Part shown: piece after piece, positions 59,701 through 64,000 of the stretch | Layout of the letters: the number at the start of each line of letters is the position of its first letter | Numbering within the stretch: position 1 is the stretch's first letter | Assembly: GCF_001522545.3 (NCBI RefSeq) | Contig: NC_031768.1 | Coordinates: 82,493,769-82,557,768 of the forward strand | DNA length: 64,000 nucleotides | Direction: 5' to 3' | From: Parus major | Taxonomy: Eukaryota > Chordata > Aves > Passeriformes > Paridae | The notes under the pieces: generated by a model | Databases searched by the model: none | Told to the model about the DNA's origin: nothing | Seen by the model: the letters and a program-made list of their open reading frames with translations, nothing else | Program-made: the position numbers and the translations under genes

Positions 59701-62700
59701 GTCATTGTCCAGTTTTGTATGCTCTCTCTCTCTAAACATTAGATTTTATTTTTAATCAATCATAATGATTGAACAAAAAGAATTATTTTGTCTTGAGCTT
59801 TACTCCTAACCATGTCAAGGATATTCAGAATAGCTTTTTTTTCCCTATATATGGCTTTGGATATCTTCAGCATAAATCCTACAAAGAAGCAAGTGAGCCT
59901 CAGGCAAAATGCATGGAAAATATAGTAAGTTACACTGTCCTGCCTCTATGTTTCTTTAGGGAATAACACAGGGGGAAATCATATTTCTAAGCTCTAAATA
60001 GTTCTGTTCACCCCAGAAACTCAGCTAATTTGATTTTTCCCAGGTGCTTTCAGCTTTTAACCCCTTGTCGTGCTTGTTTCCATTATCAGAGATCCTTTTT
60101 TGCAGAACTTCTGCTTTTAAGATGCTTCTTTTCAATAGCCTGTGTTTATTTTTACAATTGTTTCAAGTCCAATTCTTGTTAACTTGTGGAAGAATAAGGA
60201 ATTTGGTGATCCAGAGAGAAGCAAAAAAAAAGTTTCAGCATTCAGAAAGCAATGTCAGCAACAATTAATTAAATAGTATGCTTTGATGGGGAATATTCAG
60301 GGTTAAATGAAAAAAGACTGCTTAATTTATGGAAAATGCATCTTTATTTATGACCAACTGGTCTCTGTGAGAAATCCCAGACCCCACCTAATATTAACCT
60401 CCTAATTCCATGTCATCATGAAAAATTTTCTATATTTTTGGCAGAGAACAATTAAGGCTTAGATCTATACATGCTTCTTGATTTTTTTCTGTTGTATCTA
60501 CTTAGGTAATATCCCTATTTACATAGAAAATGACTTAAATATCCATGTTAATTAGTTAACTACATTAAGATATGCAGGGAATTTTAATTTGGCTTCTAGC
60601 TTTTCCTTTCCTCTTTCCTGTGACATTACTTGAAATGCATATGTGTCTGACTTAGCAATATTAGCAGTATTGTGGCATGTAGCAACAATATATGCACACA
60701 ATACATTGCATGTAGCTACCATACATGTGGCAATTGTAACAACAATTTTTAAAATTTGAACAGTGATGTCCATCAAGCCTTTGCCTGGATTTGTCTGCTG
60801 AGAATTTCCTAACACTTTTCTGCAAATTACAAGTCTGCAAGTGAGAATGTGAGGTATGAATTTATGCAAATGATATTGCAAAACCTGCCCTGCTACCAAA
60901 CAAACACTGTATAATAAAGCAAAAGGGTTTATGCTCCTCTTGTAAGTCCTTTGGGGAAATACAGGCATCTGTTGTTAGAAGTTTATTCAGCCTGCAAGAA
61001 CCAGAGTCAGGGAGTCAATAGAACTATTTTACAGTCACTGCAGAAAAGCAGGAGCACTTGCAGGATATGTTTTCACTTACCCAAACAGAAATGTGCAAAA
61101 TGGTTTACAGAATCATGTTTTTAAAATGTTTTGATTCTCCTCCTTTGCTGAAGGAGCCCAGAGTGACTATCTCAGAAGTTGCTGTGATAAATGTCCCTGG
61201 AGGAACTTGGTTTTGAGGGTCAGGTTGCTAGTTTGATAACACACAAGTGTTCACCTTGAGTTTGGAAACATGGTTAACTCCCTGCTGCCTGACCTTATGA
61301 AGCAGAGCAAATAAATTTGAGTGGAGGAGTACAAAGTATTTTCACTTGTTGACCAGGAGCTCTCAAAAATGATCATACATTTTATGTTAAGTAGGATAAA
61401 CTTGAAAATTCCTAGTTTATAATTCAGAAATAGATTTCCTTCCAGAGTTTGAAAGGGGACTTTTGTATAAACCCTATTAGAAGCTGAGTTGTTTCCTCAG
61501 TATGAAACTTTGATGTTCAAATATCAGATCTACTGAAATTTCATGGACATTTTCCTAAAGGGAACTCTACCATTGCTAAACTCTCTGGGAGCAGAGACAC
61601 TTTTTATGTCTGTGGGTTTTAAGTTAACATATCTCCATTGAGACAAAACTTTAAAAAAAACCCTAATATTTACCTATTAACAGAATATGTCAGTTATAAA
61701 AAAAATCATGTCTTTATTCAAGGAAAGTTTTGAACATTCAACACAGTCAGATCACATGTAATTTTTATCATATAATTTGCAAGACTATGCCTCCTCTGAT
61801 AAAGGACAGTCTAACCCTTTCTTGATGGAGGATACTCTTCACGTCAAAAGTTTGGAGAAGCCATTTAATAAACCTAATGATACTCCTAATAGAAGAGAGG
61901 ATTCCCTCAAAGGGATAGAGAGCATTTGATTTCCCTGACCACTAATAATTTTTTTTGAAAATATAATAATCTAGTTAGTGATGTCGTACCAATTGATGTA
62001 TCTTATTTAGATAAGCTTTATAAAATGCAGTAGATCTTTAGGGATTTATAAAAAAATTGAATTGTGTAGAAAAAGTTCTCAGATGGCATAGCTAAAATAA
62101 TCCAACTATGAAAGGCAGGAAGAATTAGTTGCTTTTTCAAATCATAAAAAATAAGTTTCATGAAAGAAAAATATCAAAATAAGAAATTGAAGGCATCTTG
62201 GTGTTTAGCTGTAGTTTGGCTGTCATATTTTTGGAGTTTTCTAGTAAAAGCAAAGGTCTACAGAAGAAGTTAAGCAAAAAAATAAATTACATCCTAATGC
62301 CAGGTAGGTAATTTTGTATTTTTGTACTTCACTACTGCCTGCTGACAAACTTACATATTCCTGTCATTAGAAAGGGAAAGTTCTTGCTTTAGTGCTGTTT
62401 TTGATTTCAAGTTCAGTCATAGGTCGTAAAGTCACCAAACACTTGGCTGAATGGGGAGCAAAAAGTGCTGAGAGGCCTAGCTAGCATGGTTTTCCTCTAG
62501 TCTGGAGCTTAGAGAGAGAGGAGAAAAAGTCTAGTTTTTAGTTCTACTTTTCATGTTAAATTTTGACCCTGCCTGGAGGCTTCAACAAAGCAATAATGCT
62601 TATCCATTACTGAAAGCTCATGGTGACTCCAAGAGTTTTCATCTGGGTTGCAATAATGCCTTGCATATTCTGTGAAATAAATAGAAGGATATTAGATAAC

Positions 62701-63211
62701 ATACTTGTTATTTAAGTCTGTCACTTTGAATCTCCTGTGCAAATATTGTCTAAGATTCTTGTTTTCAGGCTAAATAATTTCTTGTACTGTAAGCATCATT
62801 TAAATAAACTAAACCAATCCAGACAAAAAGCCACCCTGGTAACACTAGGAAAGCTCTCAATCTTCTCTGCTGTATTAAACAATGAATGCCAAAGAAGTAA
62901 AATGGGTAAAGGATGATCTTTAGTACTGGGGTAGAAGTATTTAGAACCATTAAATAGGAGCAATTGAAATATGTCCTTCCAGATAGCTTGGATGTTATTT
63001 TTAGACCCACTCCTGCTATATTGAAAGGTAAGAGGGAAATCACTGTCTGTAACGCTGTATTGTATATTTAAAATCTAAGTTCCCTGTGCCATGGTCAGTG
63101 TCTTGATGAAAATTATGCAGTGTCTTATGGTGTGGGACTTTTCTCAGAAAATTACCTGGCATTTGAACCTTTACATTTATCTATAGACACATATCCTAAA
63201 ATAACACTCCT
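56726..63211. other. Unique AT-rich sequence, no supported gene
   Basis: No exon was recognised. The longest gap-free frame of the window (60552-60968, minus, 138 codons) lies here and is discussed as a finding. A short AACAT repeat (three units) sits at 58257-58273. A GC-richer block at about 58630-58980 is unclassified. Confidence 0.4.
57470..57960. other. Candidate conserved noncoding segment (unverified)
   Basis: About 490 bases lack simple repeats and transposon similarity. They contain isolated CpG (TTACGTGC, AATCACCGAATGG, AAAGCGATACC, GAACGAGATGC) in otherwise AT-rich DNA. Stop codons are frequent in all frames that I checked by eye, so a coding exon is unlikely. The call rests on composition alone. 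Confidence 0.2.
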
Positions 63212-63585
63212 CTCCCTGAGGAGGAAGCAGTGGCAGAAACTACATGAACTTACTATAATCCTCTTCCCCTCTCTTCCTCCACTGCTGGGAGAGAGAAGGT
63301 ATAGAATAAGGAATAAAGAGAAGGAGGGAGGAGTGAAGGGAAGGCATTTTAAAGATTTTGTTTTCTTCTCATTATCCTTCTCTGATTTTGACTGGTAAAA
63401 AATTCCATTAACTTCCCCAAGTTGAGTCTGTTTTACCCAGTGTGGTAATTGGTGAGTGATCTCTTCCTGTTCTTATCCCAACCCATGAGTCTTTTGTTAT
63501 ATGCTTTGTTCCCTGTCCAGCTGAGGAGGGGAAAAATAAAATGCCTTTTGTAGGCACCTGACTTCCAGCCAAGGTCAAACCACCA
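63212..63585 (+). mobile_element. Avian LTR-like interspersed repeat, copy 2
   Basis: The text CTGAGGAGGAAGCAGTGGC (63216-63234), GTTGAGTCTGTTTTACCCA (63421), GGTGAGTGATCTCTTCCTG (63451) and CAGCCAAGGTCAAACCACC (63567) follows the 3' half of the element at 9035-9760 in the same order and orientation. This copy appears 5'-truncated relative to copy 1 and ends near CACCAT (copy 1 ends in CACA). The repeat is likely LTR sequence of an endogenous retrovirus, though I cannot exclude another class. Confidence 0.65.
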
Positions 63586-64000
63586 TGGAGTGCAATACCT
63601 TTTCCTCAAACATAAGTATGTTTGAAGAAGAGAAGTGGCAATGGTGGGGGATGGATTAAATTAAAAAGGAAATGTATATATACTAAGAAAGAACTTATCT
63701 GCCAGATGTCTACTTGGACTTGCAGCATGTGATTTACATTCTGACTGTGACAAGTAAATTTAAAAATCTGTGAAGTAAAAAACTGTAACAAATTTCCTGC
63801 TTTTTTTCTATGAAAAAGTGCTTATTTCCTGATTGACTGAGTTCACTAAATAGTGCTGAGTCACATACCTGAAAGAGGGTGCAGCCCTGAATTTGTAGTT
63901 GATATGAAGCTATTGTGAGAAGATAATTGCTTCTAACAAAGGAATAACATTTGCTCTTAATTTCAGTTTGCTTCTAGTAGAGCAAATTCATGTAAGACAT
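63586..64000. other. Unique AT-rich sequence, no feature seen
   Basis: No gene or known repeat was recognised up to the window edge. Confidence 0.45.

Overview
This window reads as an AT-rich, gene-poor piece of a bird nuclear genome, probably a neoavian and perhaps a songbird. The bird call rests on many chicken-repeat-1 (CR1) LINE fragments, on two copies of an interspersed repeat that I associate with avian genomes, and on an ERV-type solo LTR. These calls come from my memory of the families, not from a database search. I found no protein-coding exon, tRNA, rRNA, CRISPR array or bacterial feature that I can support. The longest gap-free open frame is 138 codons and resembles nothing I know. 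The stretch is best read as intergenic or deep intronic DNA.

Layout. 1-10 kb: mostly unique AT-rich sequence with two short CR1 pieces (about 2.74-2.81 and 4.33-4.50 kb), a near-perfect ATTCC pentamer array that runs into an assembly gap (4.84-5.21 kb), and a GC-richer LTR-like repeat (9.04-9.76 kb). 10.4-12.1 kb: a GGGAA/GGGAAGGTGC array with a second assembly gap, then a complete-looking 631-bp solo LTR on the minus strand (11,502-12,132). 12-22 kb: unique sequence with simple repeats, and a minus-strand CR1 3' end that still shows the last 78 codons of ORF2 (18.0-18.4 kb). 22.2-24.06 kb: the longest mobile-element relic, a plus-strand CR1 with remnants of an ORF1 esterase, an endonuclease and a reverse transcriptase, all broken, followed directly by an inverted piece of the same reverse transcriptase region. 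24-43 kb: mostly unique DNA with a GC-rich unclassified island (29.40-29.96 kb) and several segments whose composition suggests conserved regulatory DNA. 43.4-56.7 kb: four more CR1 fragments, a 45-bp tandem duplication, a perfect 11-bp-stem hairpin and an AT-only tandem repeat. 56.7-64 kb: unique DNA ending in a second copy of the LTR-like repeat seen at 9 kb.

Nothing here works together as an operon or pathway. The only coding relics are dead CR1 proteins, which in an intact element would copy CR1 RNA into new genomic sites. I looked for an undescribed system and found no sequence evidence for one. The most useful leads are the pentamer arrays at both assembly gaps (one able to form G-quadruplexes), the foldback CR1 arrangement near 23.96 kb, the unclassified repeat pair (4.5 and 13.9 kb), and the candidate conserved noncoding segments, which need a cross-species alignment.
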